Assembly (NCBI GenBank): GCA_046154585.1
Contig: JBJXDX010000122.1
Coordinates: 1-64,000 of the forward strand
DNA length: 64,000 nt
Source: CADEFX01 sp046154585
GTDB taxonomy: Bacteria; Pseudomonadota; Alphaproteobacteria; Rhizobiales; Hyphomicrobiaceae
Direction of reading: 5' to 3'
Part shown: piece by piece, positions 1-8,766 of the stretch
Layout: each line of letters starts with the position of its first letter
How positions within the stretch are numbered: the first letter of the stretch is position 1
Program-made: the position numbers and the translations under genes
Notes under the pieces: model-generated
What the model was told of the DNA's origin: nothing
Database searches by the model: none
The model's input: the letters and a program-made list of their open reading frames with translations, nothing else

Positions 1-197
1 ATGTGGTAGGCGGCGGAGCATGCGAACATGGCGAGCATGCCCGCGCCGTAGATTGCCAGACAGGACGTTGAGGCGAGAGGGAGATGGCACACGGCTGCCA
101 CCATCATGGCGGTTACCGCCAAGAGGCTCACAACGACGCCGATGACATGAACAATGGTATCGGCCGTTTGTTCGCGGTGTGCGAGCGACGCTTTCAT
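1..197 (-). CDS. Hemolysin III family membrane protein (N-terminal part only)
   Basis: The reverse strand reads from an ATG at 195-197 off the left edge of the window, giving the first 65 residues. The reading contains an ER-Q-T-A-D-x3-H-x2-G opening, a hydrophobic helix, and ACSAAYH near the end of the visible part. This is the pattern of the hemolysin III/YqfA/PAQR-like family of integral membrane proteins, where the conserved Ser and His of the S-x3-H type motif lie near the end of the second helix. The family's biochemical role in bacteria is unsettled. The gene is cut by the window edge, not by a visible mutation. A plus-strand reading over the same bases is a shadow. Confidence 0.75.
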   Translation of the reverse strand, partial: MKASLAHREQTADTIVHVIGVVVSLLAVTAMMVAAVCHLPLASTSCLAIYGAGMLAMFACSAAYH

Positions 198-664
198 GGC
201 TGGGTACCTTGGGAGGTGGGTGCCGACATCGCGGGCTCCGAGTTAGCTTCAGCGGCAGCTCTTGGAACGAAGCGTCGGTCGGCGGAGGTCAGATTTTGGA
301 TCGCTGCAACCGTCACAGGCGTGATATCGCCGAAGCACGAGTTGGTGCGCGTATACATTAGCGGAAGTCGACACCTCTATGGTCGGCACCAGAAGCATCG
401 TCAGCATCTATATATCCGCTATTCGAGGTTCAGCGACCGGAGACGAGACATCCCACTAGGAGGCATCCAGCACGGTCAAGCTGATGCTTCTGGCCTGGTC
501 AGCAAGCCTGTCCGCTATGCGAGGCATCGCGCCAAGTACGTCCGAGGCCCTGCGGGGCCGCAGACCGCCGTTAACTCTGCACCACCTAGACCGACGAGCC
601 GTTCGCATCGGCGCGAGCCGTCGCTATAATCTGCCTTATCTTCACATAATGCGGTTGGAACAGC
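198..664. other. Intergenic region without recognised gene
   Basis: 467 bases lie between the divergent starts of the hemolysin III gene and the CoA-transferase gene. Open readings here continue into the shadow frames of the neighbours and resemble nothing I recognise. No RNA gene, terminator or clear operator was found. Promoters of both divergent genes must lie here, but I could not place them. Confidence 0.5.
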
Positions 665-2002
665 ATGGCGTCGTCGAGCAGAGGTAACAGGAGCGCGCGC
701 CGTATTTCGCCGGCAGAAGCCGCCGACTTGGTGAGATCCGGAGATTGGGTGGACTACGGCTTCGGCATGGGTCAGCCCGACACCTTCGACAAGGCGCTCA
801 GCGGCCGCCGTAACGAGCTCGAGCGCGTCAAAGTGCGGGCCTGTCTGTCGGTGAAGCAGCGTGCCGTGCTCGAGGAGGATCCCGATGGCCGCGCCTTCGG
901 CATGCTGAACTGGCACTTCGGCGGATACGACCGGCGCATGCACGACAAGGGCCGTACCAACTACATCCCGATGAACTTCGGCGAGGCGCCCGACAACTAC
1001 CGCCGCTTCATAGAACGAGTGGACGTCGCGTGCCTGAAGGTCTGCCCGCGCGACTCCTGCGGCTCTTACAATTTCGGGGGCGCTGGTACCTACCACGGTG
1101 CCATGATGGCGAAGGCGAAGATCCGCATCGTCGAGGTGTCGAACGCGATGCCCTACTGCCACGGCTTCGACAATGGCATCCACGAGAGCGAGGTCGACTA
1201 CGTCATCGAGGGCGATCACGCGCCAATCACCGAGGTGACCAACCCGCCGATCACCGAGATCGACCGCCGCATTGCCACCCTCATCGCCGCCGAGATCGAG
1301 GACGGCTCGTGCCTGCAGATCGGCATCGGCGCCATGCCGAACGCGGTCTGCTCGATGCTCAAGGAGGCGGGCGTCAAGGATCTCGGCATCCACACCGAAA
1401 TGATGGTCGACGGCATGGTCGAGCTGTTCGAGGCCGGACTCATCACAGGCGCGCGCAAGGCCGTCGATCCCGGCAAGGCAGTCTATACGTTCGCGCTCGG
1501 CTCGCGGAAGCAGTACGCGCTCATCAACAACAATCCCGACATTCTTTGCCGGCAGGTCGACTACACCAACCTGCCGCACATTATCATGCAGAACCCGCGC
1601 GCGGTTTCGATCAACAATACTACGCAGATGGATCTGCAGGGCCAAGCAGCCTCCGAGAGCGTGGGCCATCGCCACATCTCCGGCACCGGCGGTCAGCTGC
1701 AGTTCGTGCGCGGCGCCTATGCCGCGCCCGAAGGCAAGTCATTCATGTGCTTCTCGTCGACCTACACGCGCAATGGCAAATCGGAGAGCCGCATCGTCAT
1801 CGAGCTCACGCCCGGAAACGTGGTGACCACACCGCGCACCGACATCATGTACGTTGCGACCGAGTACGGCATCGTCAATCTGAAGGGCATGTCGATTGCC
1901 GAGCGTGCGCTGGCGCTGATCTCGATCGCGCACCCCGACTTCCGCGAGGGACTTGAGCGCATGGGCCGCGAGAAAGGCCTGATCCCCCGTTGGTTCCGCT
2001 GA
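665..2002 (+). CDS. Acetyl-CoA hydrolase/CoA-transferase family protein (butyryl-CoA:acetate or 4-hydroxybutyrate CoA-transferase type)
   Basis: 445 residues, the normal length for a bacterial family I-like CoA-transferase of the 4-hydroxybutyrate/butyryl-CoA type. Visible motifs are GGAGTYHG at about 139-146, the CoA-binding glycine stretch IGIGAMPNAV at about 219-228, HTEMMVDG at about 242-249 (its Glu matches the residue that forms the glutamyl-CoA thioester intermediate in this family) and GQAASESVG at about 325-333. The enzyme should move CoA between short-chain acyl-CoA and a free acid such as acetate, in the cytoplasm. Substrate cannot be read from sequence. The gene stands alone; no strong ribosome-binding site precedes the ATG at 665. 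A more distant family member lies at 4891-6792 on the other strand. Confidence 0.85.
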   Translation: MASSSRGNRSARRISPAEAADLVRSGDWVDYGFGMGQPDTFDKALSGRRNELERVKVRACLSVKQRAVLEEDPDGRAFGMLNWHFGGYDRRMHDKGRTNYIPMNFGEAPDNYRRFIERVDVACLKVCPRDSCGSYNFGGAGTYHGAMMAKAKIRIVEVSNAMPYCHGFDNGIHESEVDYVIEGDHAPITEVTNPPITEIDRRIATLIAAEIEDGSCLQIGIGAMPNAVCSMLKEAGVKDLGIHTEMMVDGMVELFEAGLITGARKAVDPGKAVYTFALGSRKQYALINNNPDILCRQVDYTNLPHIIMQNPRAVSINNTTQMDLQGQAASESVGHRHISGTGGQLQFVRGAYAAPEGKSFMCFSSTYTRNGKSESRIVIELTPGNVVTTPRTDIMYVATEYGIVNLKGMSIAERALALISIAHPDFREGLERMGREKGLIPRWFR

Positions 2003-2208
2003 ACTGGCGCGTTGGTGGTCGGGACGTTCGTCACGCCAAACAGCCTACAATGCGCTCCATGCCATCGACATCCCAATAGCTGAGGTCAATCACGGCGCAA
2101 GCCGCGCTAACAGATATTTCCCTGCTCAAGTCCGCTTGGCGTTGTTGACCGGACGCCTAGCGCTTACGCGTTCGGCATCGCTCCCCCAATGAGAGATCCC
2201 TGCCTTGA

Positions 2209-2631
2209 GCTTTAGGACGGCCCTATAGCGATAGGTCCAAGGGTACGGCAAACAAGACGGCTTTCAACGCTATGAAACGCAGAGCTCGGCGAGCTTTGCG
2301 AAGAAGCGCTATTGCTGAGGCCCGCATCCTCGTGGCCCAAGGTCGCGCTGAAATAGCGGCAAAGTTGATGATCGACGCGCGCGTTGATCATCGGCTCATT
2401 GGACGCGTAACGCAGCATTGGTTCCGTCATTTGCTCGCTACGCGGTTCCGCGGCGACATTTGAGGCGCTATGGACCAGGGCGGCTGGCGTGATGAACGTT
2501 CCGTCATGGGTTATGTCATCGACGCTTCTGAACATCGCCGCGCGATCGTCAATAAGTTTGATCGTGAAGCAATTGGCACGCTGGAGACACGAACGTTCTT
2601 GTCACCCAAGAAATTGGAGCAAAAACAATGA
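2209..2631 (+). pseudogene. Tyrosine-type phage/island integrase, C-terminal remnant with in-frame stop
   Basis: One frame from 2209 to the stop at 2629-2631 reads as the C-terminal catalytic part of a tyrosine recombinase. It has VTQHWFRHLLATR (the His-x2-Arg box), then MDQGGW and RSVMGYV (candidate nucleophile Tyr), then a basic EHRRAIVNKFD tail. A TGA at 2461-2463 interrupts it between RGDI and GAMDQGGW; a CGA-to-TGA change would restore an Arg there. The N-terminal domain and the first catalytic Arg are not found upstream, where a stop at 2206-2208 closes the frame. The gene is both 5' truncated and interrupted, so it is dead. It ends 18 bases before a tRNA-Thr 3' fragment, the usual arrangement of an integrase beside its attachment site. 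The 206 bases upstream (2003-2208) hold nothing I recognise. Confidence 0.75.
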
Positions 2632-2649
2632 CATTACCACTATTGGCCC

Positions 2650-2699
2650 CGCCCTTGGTAAGGGTGGGGTCGGAGGTTCAATTCCTCTCGGCGGCACCA
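2650..2699 (+). other. 3' fragment of tRNA-Thr(GGT), probable attachment-site scar
   Basis: Bases 2650-2666 fold as an anticodon arm (CGCCC / GGGTG, one G-T pair) with loop TTGGTAA, anticodon GGT at 2657-2659. A 5-base variable loop follows, then a T arm at 2672-2688 (GGAGG / CCTCT around TTCAATT), then CGGCGGC as the 3' acceptor strand, discriminator A and an encoded CCA at 2697-2699. The D arm and the 5' acceptor strand (expected GCCGCCG) are absent; upstream is integrase-remnant sequence. Half a tRNA with an intact 3' end is the classic product of integration at a tRNA gene. It is not a functional tRNA gene. Bases 2700-2859 hold no recognised feature other than the leader of the next gene. 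Confidence 0.85.
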
Positions 2700-2859
2700 C
2701 ACCCCAGCAGCACTTCGATCTGTGTCCGCGACGCGTCCTTACTGGCGTTGGCTGGAACACAAAGGGAACCTGACGCATTTGCCGCCTGCCGGTTGTCACG
2801 GAACCATTGCATTTGCGGCATAACTAACCAGGGCAGTCGCGCCCCTGGAGACATCGCCG

Positions 2860-4875
2860 ATGACCAAAGACAGCTTTTCGAACAAAGCCGAAGCGTTCGA
2901 GGCTTTTGACGATACACCCCTGTCGCCCGCGCATGCCGACGCCATCGGCGCGGTCATAGCGCGCCGCTTCAGTCGCCGGGACCTCCTCCAGGGATCGCTT
3001 GGCGTCGCCGCAGCGACCGCGTTGTTCGGCGATGCAGCCTTGCGGAGCGCGCTGGCCCAGCCCAAGCCTTCCCCCTCCTTCTCGTTTCAAGCGGTGCCCG
3101 CAGGCGCCGACGAGAAACATCACGTCGCCGAAGGCTACGATGCCAATATCCTGATCCGCTGGGGCGATCCGCTGACGGAAGGCAAAGCCGCCTTCGAACC
3201 CCGCACGCTCACCGCCGAGGAGCAGGCGCAGCGTTTCGGCTACAACAACGACTACATCGCTTTCTTCCCACTCGACGAGCGCGGCTCGCGCGGCCTGCTT
3301 TGCGTCAACCACGAGTATGCAAGTCCGGAGGTCATGTTCCCCGGCGTCGGCGTTCGTCCGGATCGCAATGACTTCATCAAGATCACGCAGGCGCATGTCG
3401 GGGTCGAGATGGCCGCGCACGGCGTCACCGTTTTCGAGATCGCTTTCGAAGGCGGACATTGGAAGCCCGTTCTGTCGAGCAAGTACAACCGTCGCATCAC
3501 GGCGTCGACCGAGATGACGACCGACGGGCCTGCCGCAGGACATGACCGCCTGAAGACGATCGCCGATCCCACGGGGCTGAAGCTCTGGGGCACGCTCAAC
3601 AACTGCGCCGGCGGACAGACACCTTGGGGCACATATTTGACGGGCGAGGAAAATTGCAACGGTTACTTCTGGACTGACCAGAAGGCCGCGGACGGAAAAC
3701 GTCTCAACAAGGGCCTCGGTGGCGCGCAGCAGAAGAGTTACGACCGCTATGGCATCCCCAGCAACTGGTACAGCTGGGGCAAGTATCACGAGCGCTTCAA
3801 CGTCGACAAAGAAGCCAACGAGTGCAACCGTTTCAACTGGATTGTCGAGATCGACCCGCACGATCCAGCGTCGATCCCCGTGAAGCACACCGCGCTGGGC
3901 CGCTTCCGGCACGAAGGCGCCGAGATGATCGTCAACAAGGATGGCCGCGTGGTCGTCTATTCGGGCGACGACTCGACTTTCGAATATGTCTATCGTTTCG
4001 TCTCCAAGGATGCCGTCAAGCCGGGCGATAAAACAGCCAACATGAAGCTGCTGTCCGAAGGCAGTCTTTCGGTTGCGCGCTTCAACGATGATGGCACGGC
4101 GACGTGGCTGCCGTTGGTCTTCGGGCAGGGACCGCTGACGCCGGCCAATGGCTTCCAATCGCAGGCCGATGTGCTGATCGACGCGCGCATCGCCGCCGAT
4201 CTGCTCAAGGCCACGCCGATGGACCGGCCCGAGGACGTGCAGCCGCATCCCACGTCCGGCAAAGTCTACGTCATACTCACCAACAACGAGCGCCGGAGGC
4301 CGGAGCAGACGAACAAGGCCAACCCGCGCCCCGAGAACGACTTCGGCCACATCATCGAGATGACGGCGCCAGGCGCGGACCACGCTGCAGACACCTTCAC
4401 CTGGGATTTCCTGGTCAAGTGCGGTGATCCCAAGGTTGCGGAGATGGGCGCGCTCTGGAATCCGGCTATCGCAAGCGACGGCTGGTTTTCCTCGCCCGAC
4501 AACTGCACATTCGACTCGCAGGGCCGTCTCTGGGTCGGCACCGACCAAGGGAGTGCCTGGCCGCGTAAGACGCAGCGTGCGGACGGCTTTTTCGCTATGG
4601 GGACCGAAGGCGAGGAGCGAGGACTGCCGAAGCTCTTCTTCCGCTGCCCGGTTGGTGCCGAGATGTGCGGGCTCTGTTTCACGCCGGATGGCGAAACGCT
4701 GTTCCTCGCCGTCCAGCATCCCGCCACCGATGGCGTGAAGGACTGGAAGCCCTTCGGTCGCGAGTCGACGTTCGAGGATCCCGCCACACGCTGGCCGGAT
4801 TTTCAGCCGGACATGCCGCCGCGCCCGTCCATCGTTGCGGTCCGCAAGAAGGGCGGCGGCAAGATCGCCTCATAA
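2860..4875 (+). CDS. phoX: PhoX family phosphatase (DUF839), Tat-exported
   Basis: 671 residues, typical for the PhoX family of calcium-dependent alkaline phosphatases that release phosphate from phosphomonoesters in the periplasm. The N-terminus has a twin-arginine signal: SRRDLLQ at 38-44, a hydrophobic Ala/Leu stretch and ALAQ at about 64-67 as likely cleavage site. Downstream are the conserved TGEENCNGYFW (about 260-270), RHEGAEM with YSGDDSTFEYVYRF (about 350-385), PENDFGHIIEM, and the SPDNCTFDSQGRLWVGTDQG and FTPDGETLFLAVQHP blocks of the beta-propeller. Substrate specificity and Pho regulation are inferred from family only; no Pho box was identified. A 631-codon antisense open frame over this gene is a codon-bias shadow. 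Confidence 0.9.
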   Translation: MTKDSFSNKAEAFEAFDDTPLSPAHADAIGAVIARRFSRRDLLQGSLGVAAATALFGDAALRSALAQPKPSPSFSFQAVPAGADEKHHVAEGYDANILIRWGDPLTEGKAAFEPRTLTAEEQAQRFGYNNDYIAFFPLDERGSRGLLCVNHEYASPEVMFPGVGVRPDRNDFIKITQAHVGVEMAAHGVTVFEIAFEGGHWKPVLSSKYNRRITASTEMTTDGPAAGHDRLKTIADPTGLKLWGTLNNCAGGQTPWGTYLTGEENCNGYFWTDQKAADGKRLNKGLGGAQQKSYDRYGIPSNWYSWGKYHERFNVDKEANECNRFNWIVEIDPHDPASIPVKHTALGRFRHEGAEMIVNKDGRVVVYSGDDSTFEYVYRFVSKDAVKPGDKTANMKLLSEGSLSVARFNDDGTATWLPLVFGQGPLTPANGFQSQADVLIDARIAADLLKATPMDRPEDVQPHPTSGKVYVILTNNERRRPEQTNKANPRPENDFGHIIEMTAPGADHAADTFTWDFLVKCGDPKVAEMGALWNPAIASDGWFSSPDNCTFDSQGRLWVGTDQGSAWPRKTQRADGFFAMGTEGEERGLPKLFFRCPVGAEMCGLCFTPDGETLFLAVQHPATDGVKDWKPFGRESTFEDPATRWPDFQPDMPPRPSIVAVRKKGGGKIAS

Positions 4876-4890
4876 CGGCGGTCGAACGGC

Positions 4891-6792
4891 CTATGACATG
4901 GCTCCGGCTCGGCGCAATGCGCCGAGCACGATGACGCGTATCATCCTTTCTTTAACGCCCCTGGGCTTACGCAAGCCCATGCGCTCCAAAGCGGCCGCGT
5001 GATAAGGATGGAGGGCGCGCGGGTTGAGGCCCGACAGCACTGCCGTGAGCCGGTCCCGACGCGACCCCGACTTGAGCATCGCCAGTGGCGCGATCAGGGA
5101 CTGCTCCGCCTCCGTCATTTCCGTCCCGAGCGGAAAGAGCGGGAGCAACCCATGCGCGCGCATCGGGCCGAGGGCTTCCCGAATTCGCTCCATCCAATTG
5201 TTGCGTTGCTCCGAAGGAAGTGCGTACGAGCGTTCCAGCTTGCGCGCCGTTTTGGCCGCGTGCATCAGCTGGGACTGGGCGGCGCTGTCCGCCACTTTCA
5301 GCATTTCCGCGATTACGTCGCGGTCGGATTTGCCCCGCAAATCCGCGACCCCGTATTCGGTGACAATGATGTCCCGCAGTTGCCGGGGCACGGTCGTGTT
5401 GCCATAGGTCCAGACGATGTTGGACTTGAGCCCGCCGCCGCGCCGGCTCGTGCTGCGCACAGCGATGATCGATCGCGCTCCTTCGAGTTCGTGCGACATG
5501 ACGACGAAGTCCTGCTGCCCGCCGACGCCGCTGACGACGCGGCCATCCTCGAGCTGATCGGACGATGCCGCGCCGAGCAGGGTCGCGGTCATGCCGGTAT
5601 TGATGAAGCGCGCGTCGCGCCGATGCTGCCGCTTCAGCGCTTCGTCTCCGTACAGCGCATTGGTGAACGAAATGGCGGTCATGCAGATGTCGTCGAGGTC
5701 TGCTGGCGACATCTCGCGTAGCTCGCGATAGAAGGCCTGGCTGCCGACAAAGAATCCGGCATGGACGAGCGCATCGTTGATTTCGCCGACGCCGCCGCGC
5801 GCCGGACCCGAGACACGGCGTTTCAGGATGCCGGCCTTCTTCAGGTGCAGGAAGCCGTCAACGAGCATCTCGCTGCAGCCGTATAGGCCTTGATTGAACG
5901 GGCCAAGCTCGGCCTCGGGCGAGTCCGGCACGCCCAATGCATCGAGCAAATCACGAAAATCGCTGTTGCGCGTGTGCCGCAGGATCAGAATGTGCGCGAG
6001 CGCGTCGGCAAACGAGCCGATGCCGATCTGCAGCGTGCCGCCGTCCTTGATGAGTGTGGCAGTGTGCAGCGCCATGGCGTAGTCGGCGAGCGGCACGGGC
6101 TCCTTGGGCGGCGCGAACAGATCGTAATGCTTGCCCTTCGGATTCAGGAGCGCATCGAAGTCCGCGGCCGCGACCTCGGCATGACCCGGCATGAACGGCA
6201 GGTTCGAATTGATCTCGCCAGCAACGGCAATGGGTTGCCCCGCTTTGCGCCGCGCTGCGATGTAAGGCGCCAGGTCGAGCGTGATGTCCGGGTTGGAGCT
6301 CAGGCTCAATCGGCGCGCACCCTCCTTCGGATGCGGCGCCACGAGCTGCGCCATCACATTGATGCCGAGATGCGCCAGATGCCTCGCAACATGCGTGTAG
6401 TTCATGCTGACGTAGGACTGCTGCGCCCCGAGTACCGACATCCACGCGCCGGCCTGAAAGAAGAACTCATGGATCTGGATGTTGGGCGGCAGGCGGCCTT
6501 TGCGGAGCGCCTCCACATAGTGAAGATTGGGATAGCTCCCAAACAGGCGATCGAGCAGCGGCTCGACGAAGCGCTGCTCGATGCTGCTCCGATACATCGG
6601 CCGCACCAGCGTCAGGCCGGTGAAGATCGTCATCTTCAGGCGCCGGTCGTTCTCCACCAGGTCGTAAAGTGCGTTGAGCAGCAAGTTGGGCTTGCCGATG
6701 CCGATGGGCACCGCAACGACCAGCTCCCATCCTACACGATCAACGATGGCCTTGGCGCACGACGCCGGGTCGCTGTGGTGGTCCGTAGACAA
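4891..6792 (-). CDS. Acetyl-CoA hydrolase/transferase family protein
   Basis: The open frame runs to 6945, but the first about 50 residues are unlike the family. A TTG at 6790-6792 with AGGGAGG ten bases upstream gives 633 residues, beginning just before CAKAIVDRVGWELVVAVPIGIGKPN, which looks like a true N-terminus. Motifs include GTLQIGIGSFADAL (CoA-binding glycine loop), YGCSEMLVDGF (candidate catalytic Glu) and, nearer the C-terminus, IIVTEYGVADLRGKSDRDV. This is the long subfamily of acetyl-CoA hydrolase-like proteins; the reaction is probably CoA transfer or hydrolysis of a short acyl-CoA, substrate unknown. It converges on phoX with 15 bases between the stop codons. Start choice is moderately uncertain. 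Confidence 0.8.
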   Translation of the reverse strand: MSTDHHSDPASCAKAIVDRVGWELVVAVPIGIGKPNLLLNALYDLVENDRRLKMTIFTGLTLVRPMYRSSIEQRFVEPLLDRLFGSYPNLHYVEALRKGRLPPNIQIHEFFFQAGAWMSVLGAQQSYVSMNYTHVARHLAHLGINVMAQLVAPHPKEGARRLSLSSNPDITLDLAPYIAARRKAGQPIAVAGEINSNLPFMPGHAEVAAADFDALLNPKGKHYDLFAPPKEPVPLADYAMALHTATLIKDGGTLQIGIGSFADALAHILILRHTRNSDFRDLLDALGVPDSPEAELGPFNQGLYGCSEMLVDGFLHLKKAGILKRRVSGPARGGVGEINDALVHAGFFVGSQAFYRELREMSPADLDDICMTAISFTNALYGDEALKRQHRRDARFINTGMTATLLGAASSDQLEDGRVVSGVGGQQDFVVMSHELEGARSIIAVRSTSRRGGGLKSNIVWTYGNTTVPRQLRDIIVTEYGVADLRGKSDRDVIAEMLKVADSAAQSQLMHAAKTARKLERSYALPSEQRNNWMERIREALGPMRAHGLLPLFPLGTEMTEAEQSLIAPLAMLKSGSRRDRLTAVLSGLNPRALHPYHAAALERMGLRKPRGVKERMIRVIVLGALRRAGAMS

Positions 6793-7081
6793 AGGTAGGG
6801 CGCCCTCCCTCTGAGGATCATGGGTTCCTTCTGCACCGCTGCGAGGAGTTGGGCAATGGCCGGTTGCGATCCGACCGCCCTTTCCGCACTTGGTTCGTCC
6901 ATTTGCGGCGCCGCGCGCCATGTCAGAGTGGGCGCGAGAGGTCACGCCATCAACTCATCAGCGCGACACGACAATTCTGGGGAGAAGACGATAATGCTTT
7001 GGATCGGACGTGCATTACTGGGATTGGAGCTGGCCGGAAACGCCGAGGTGCAGCGCGTCTACCTCGGGATCGGCTGAGCCC

Positions 7082-7789
7082 TCAAGACTGCAGCATCGCG
7101 GCCGACAGTGGCGCGCGGGCGCAAAGGCTCTGCCAGTCGAGAATTTGGACCTGATGCCGCCCCTGGGTCGCGATCAGATCGTGGTCCTGCAAATCGGACG
7201 TGATGCGGCTCAGCGTATCGGGATTGAGACTGAGGTAATCCGCAATATCGGCCCGCAGCATCGGAAGCCGCAGCAGACATCTGTTGGACGCAACGCGGCC
7301 TTGCCGGAGTCCGCTGGAGACCAGGAACGAGGCGACACGCTGCTCCCCGGTCAGCGAGCCCAGCATGATATTTGCAAAGACAAGACGCTTTACCATGGCC
7401 GTGGAGAGAAGCTGGTAGTCGCGCAAGACGTCCGGCAATTCCGTGAACAGCGGCTTGTGCGGCTTTTGACGCAATCGCCACAGCTCGCACGCTTCGATCG
7501 CAAACAGGCGTAGGTGTGGAACGGTCGGCAACAGCGAGACTTCCAAAAGGTCGCCGGTGTACCCGAAATCGATGATCTGGCGGTGTGTCGTGACCGTCTC
7601 GAGCGCAATGGTCCCTGAGTGTATGAGATAGGCACAGTCAGGCGTATCGGTCGGCAAAGCCAGTTGTTGGTGACGTGACAGGCGCACGGGCGTCCCGGCT
7701 CGGGCAAACACACCGGTCAACGCGGAATGGGTGGGGTAGTTCGTAACCGAGACGCCAGGTTCCGTCATCTCGGCGACATCCGAAGTCAT
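7082..7789 (-). CDS. Crp/Fnr family transcriptional regulator (FixK-like)
   Basis: 236 residues from the ATG at 7787-7789; a TTG at 7844-7846 would add 19. The N-terminal half is a cyclic-nucleotide-type beta barrel (AYLIHSGTIALE, IIDFGYTGDLL). The C-terminus has the Crp helix-turn-helix RADIADYLSLNPDTLSRI, where DTLSR sits at the position of the FNR/FixK recognition helix motif ETVSR. No N-terminal cysteine cluster is present, so it is not an oxygen-sensing FNR; it fits FixK-like proteins that lack the iron-sulfur ligands. It is divergent from ftcR, and a palindrome of FNR/FixK-box style lies in the shared intergenic space, so auto- or cross-regulation is plausible but unproven. Confidence 0.75.
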   Translation of the reverse strand: MTSDVAEMTEPGVSVTNYPTHSALTGVFARAGTPVRLSRHQQLALPTDTPDCAYLIHSGTIALETVTTHRQIIDFGYTGDLLEVSLLPTVPHLRLFAIEACELWRLRQKPHKPLFTELPDVLRDYQLLSTAMVKRLVFANIMLGSLTGEQRVASFLVSSGLRQGRVASNRCLLRLPMLRADIADYLSLNPDTLSRITSDLQDHDLIATQGRHQVQILDWQSLCARAPLSAAMLQS

Positions 7790-7885
7790 GGTTGCGACGC
7801 TTTCATCACTGCCTGCCGCACGAGGTGTTGCCGCGGTCGTTAACAATGTGTTGCAACCTTGCCATGATTCGATGCCGCCACGTCC

Positions 7886-7907
7886 ATTTCTGATCTAGGT
7901 CAGAAAT
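7886..7907. promoter_or_regulatory. Perfect palindrome, FNR/FixK-box-like, between crp/fnr-type gene and ftcR
   Basis: ATTTCTGA and TCAGAAAT are perfect inverted repeats separated by TCTAGG. The core CTGA-N6-TCAG has the geometry of FNR/FixK boxes (TTGA-N6-TCAA) with one altered base in each half. It lies in the 305-base divergent region 7790-8094, closer to the Crp/Fnr-type gene. The rest of that region holds no recognised gene. Binding by the adjacent regulator is an inference from geometry. Confidence 0.5.
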
Positions 7908-8094
7908 CAGCTTGGGATTGTGCTGGAAATGACGTGCGAACACGTGTCCTTTGTGCTTGGCGCGTAGCTCATCGAATCGCCACTTCCTTCCAACGTTCTG
8001 CGTGAAATGTATCGCTGTGTGCGCGGGCACACGGCGGCCGAGTCACGACTCAATGCATGCGCTCAGGCTATCTTCAGCGGGGGAATGCTGGCTA

Positions 8095-8766
8095 ATGATC
8101 GTCATCGTCGATGACCGCGAGACTGTGAATGGTGGTTACACCTCCTGGTTTGGTCGTGAGGGCGTATCGGCGACCGGGATTGCGCCGACCGATTTCGACA
8201 ACTGGGTGAAGACCGTTTGTGAGCGCGACATGGTCGCGGTCGAGGCTTTCCTGCTTGGCGACTGCCAGGGCCGTGCGGGCCTTCCGAAAATTATCAAAGG
8301 TCGGTCGACGGCTGCGGTCATAGCCATGAACGACAACAAGTCTCTGGAAGACACGCTGGATTTGTTTGCTGCGGGCGTTGACGACGTGGTGCGTAAGCCG
8401 ATCCATGTGCGCGAGCTGTTGGCGCGCATCAAGGCCATTCGCAGCCGGCAGCGCGCCGAGGCTGGTCACATCGATATCGGAGAGATCCGGGTCTTCGCTG
8501 ATGGGCGCGACCCTGAGGTCAGAGGGCAGGTGCTGACCCTGCCGCGGCGAGAGCGTCGGATCCTGGAATACCTCGTCGCGCACGAGGGCGGTCGGGTGAC
8601 CAAGGCTCAGATCTTCAACTCCGTCTACGGCTTGTTCAACGAGGACATCGACGAGAACGTCGTCGAGAGTCACATCAGCAAGCTGCGCAAGCGCTTGAGG
8701 CATCGGCTCGGTTACGACCCGATCCACTCCCAGCGGTACCTGGGTTACAGCCTCGTACGGTCCTGA
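8095..8766 (+). CDS. ftcR: Flagellar transcriptional regulator FtcR (atypical response regulator)
   Basis: 223 residues from the ATG at 8095, chosen because the protein then opens MIVIVDDRETV...YTSWFGREG, as FtcR of Brucella does. The receiver domain covers about 1-120 and the OmpR-type winged helix about 130-223 (LPRRERRILEYLVAHEG, ENVVESHISKLRKRL, RYLGYSL). In Brucella FtcR activates fliF and other flagellar genes and acts as flagellar master regulator. Here it is immediately upstream of the flagellar gene cluster and co-directional with flgE, which supports the same role. The receiver is degenerate in the usual phospho-acceptor context (FLLGDCQ), so phosphorylation-independent activity is possible. 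The open frame extends 48 codons upstream without family similarity. Confidence 0.9.
   Translation: MIVIVDDRETVNGGYTSWFGREGVSATGIAPTDFDNWVKTVCERDMVAVEAFLLGDCQGRAGLPKIIKGRSTAAVIAMNDNKSLEDTLDLFAAGVDDVVRKPIHVRELLARIKAIRSRQRAEAGHIDIGEIRVFADGRDPEVRGQVLTLPRRERRILEYLVAHEGGRVTKAQIFNSVYGLFNEDIDENVVESHISKLRKRLRHRLGYDPIHSQRYLGYSLVRS

Noticed and set aside
84..629. Open plus-strand frame of 181 codons near the left edge
   Set aside because: It runs antisense to the hemolysin III start and through non-coding sequence; composition is Arg/His-rich with no domain pattern.
515..1675. 386-codon minus-strand frame over the first CoA-transferase gene
   Set aside because: Antisense shadow; the plus strand holds the conserved CoA-transferase motifs.
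2650..2699. A functional tRNA-Thr gene
   Set aside because: D arm and 5' acceptor strand are missing; only the 3' part is present.
2824..4719. 631-codon open frame antisense to phoX
   Set aside because: A typical shadow of high-GC codon bias; the plus-strand PhoX reading has signal peptide and conserved motifs, the antisense has none.
6994..7077. 27-codon peptide frame (MLWIGRALLGLELAG...) with a plausible GGGGAG ribosome-binding site
   Set aside because: Too short to support, no domain, and it lies in the 289-base gap downstream of the Crp/Fnr-type gene; recorded only as a possibility.
7840..7854. TTAA-N7-TTGC as a CtrA site near ftcR
   Set aside because: Two mismatches in the second half; too weak beside the perfect match upstream of flagellin.
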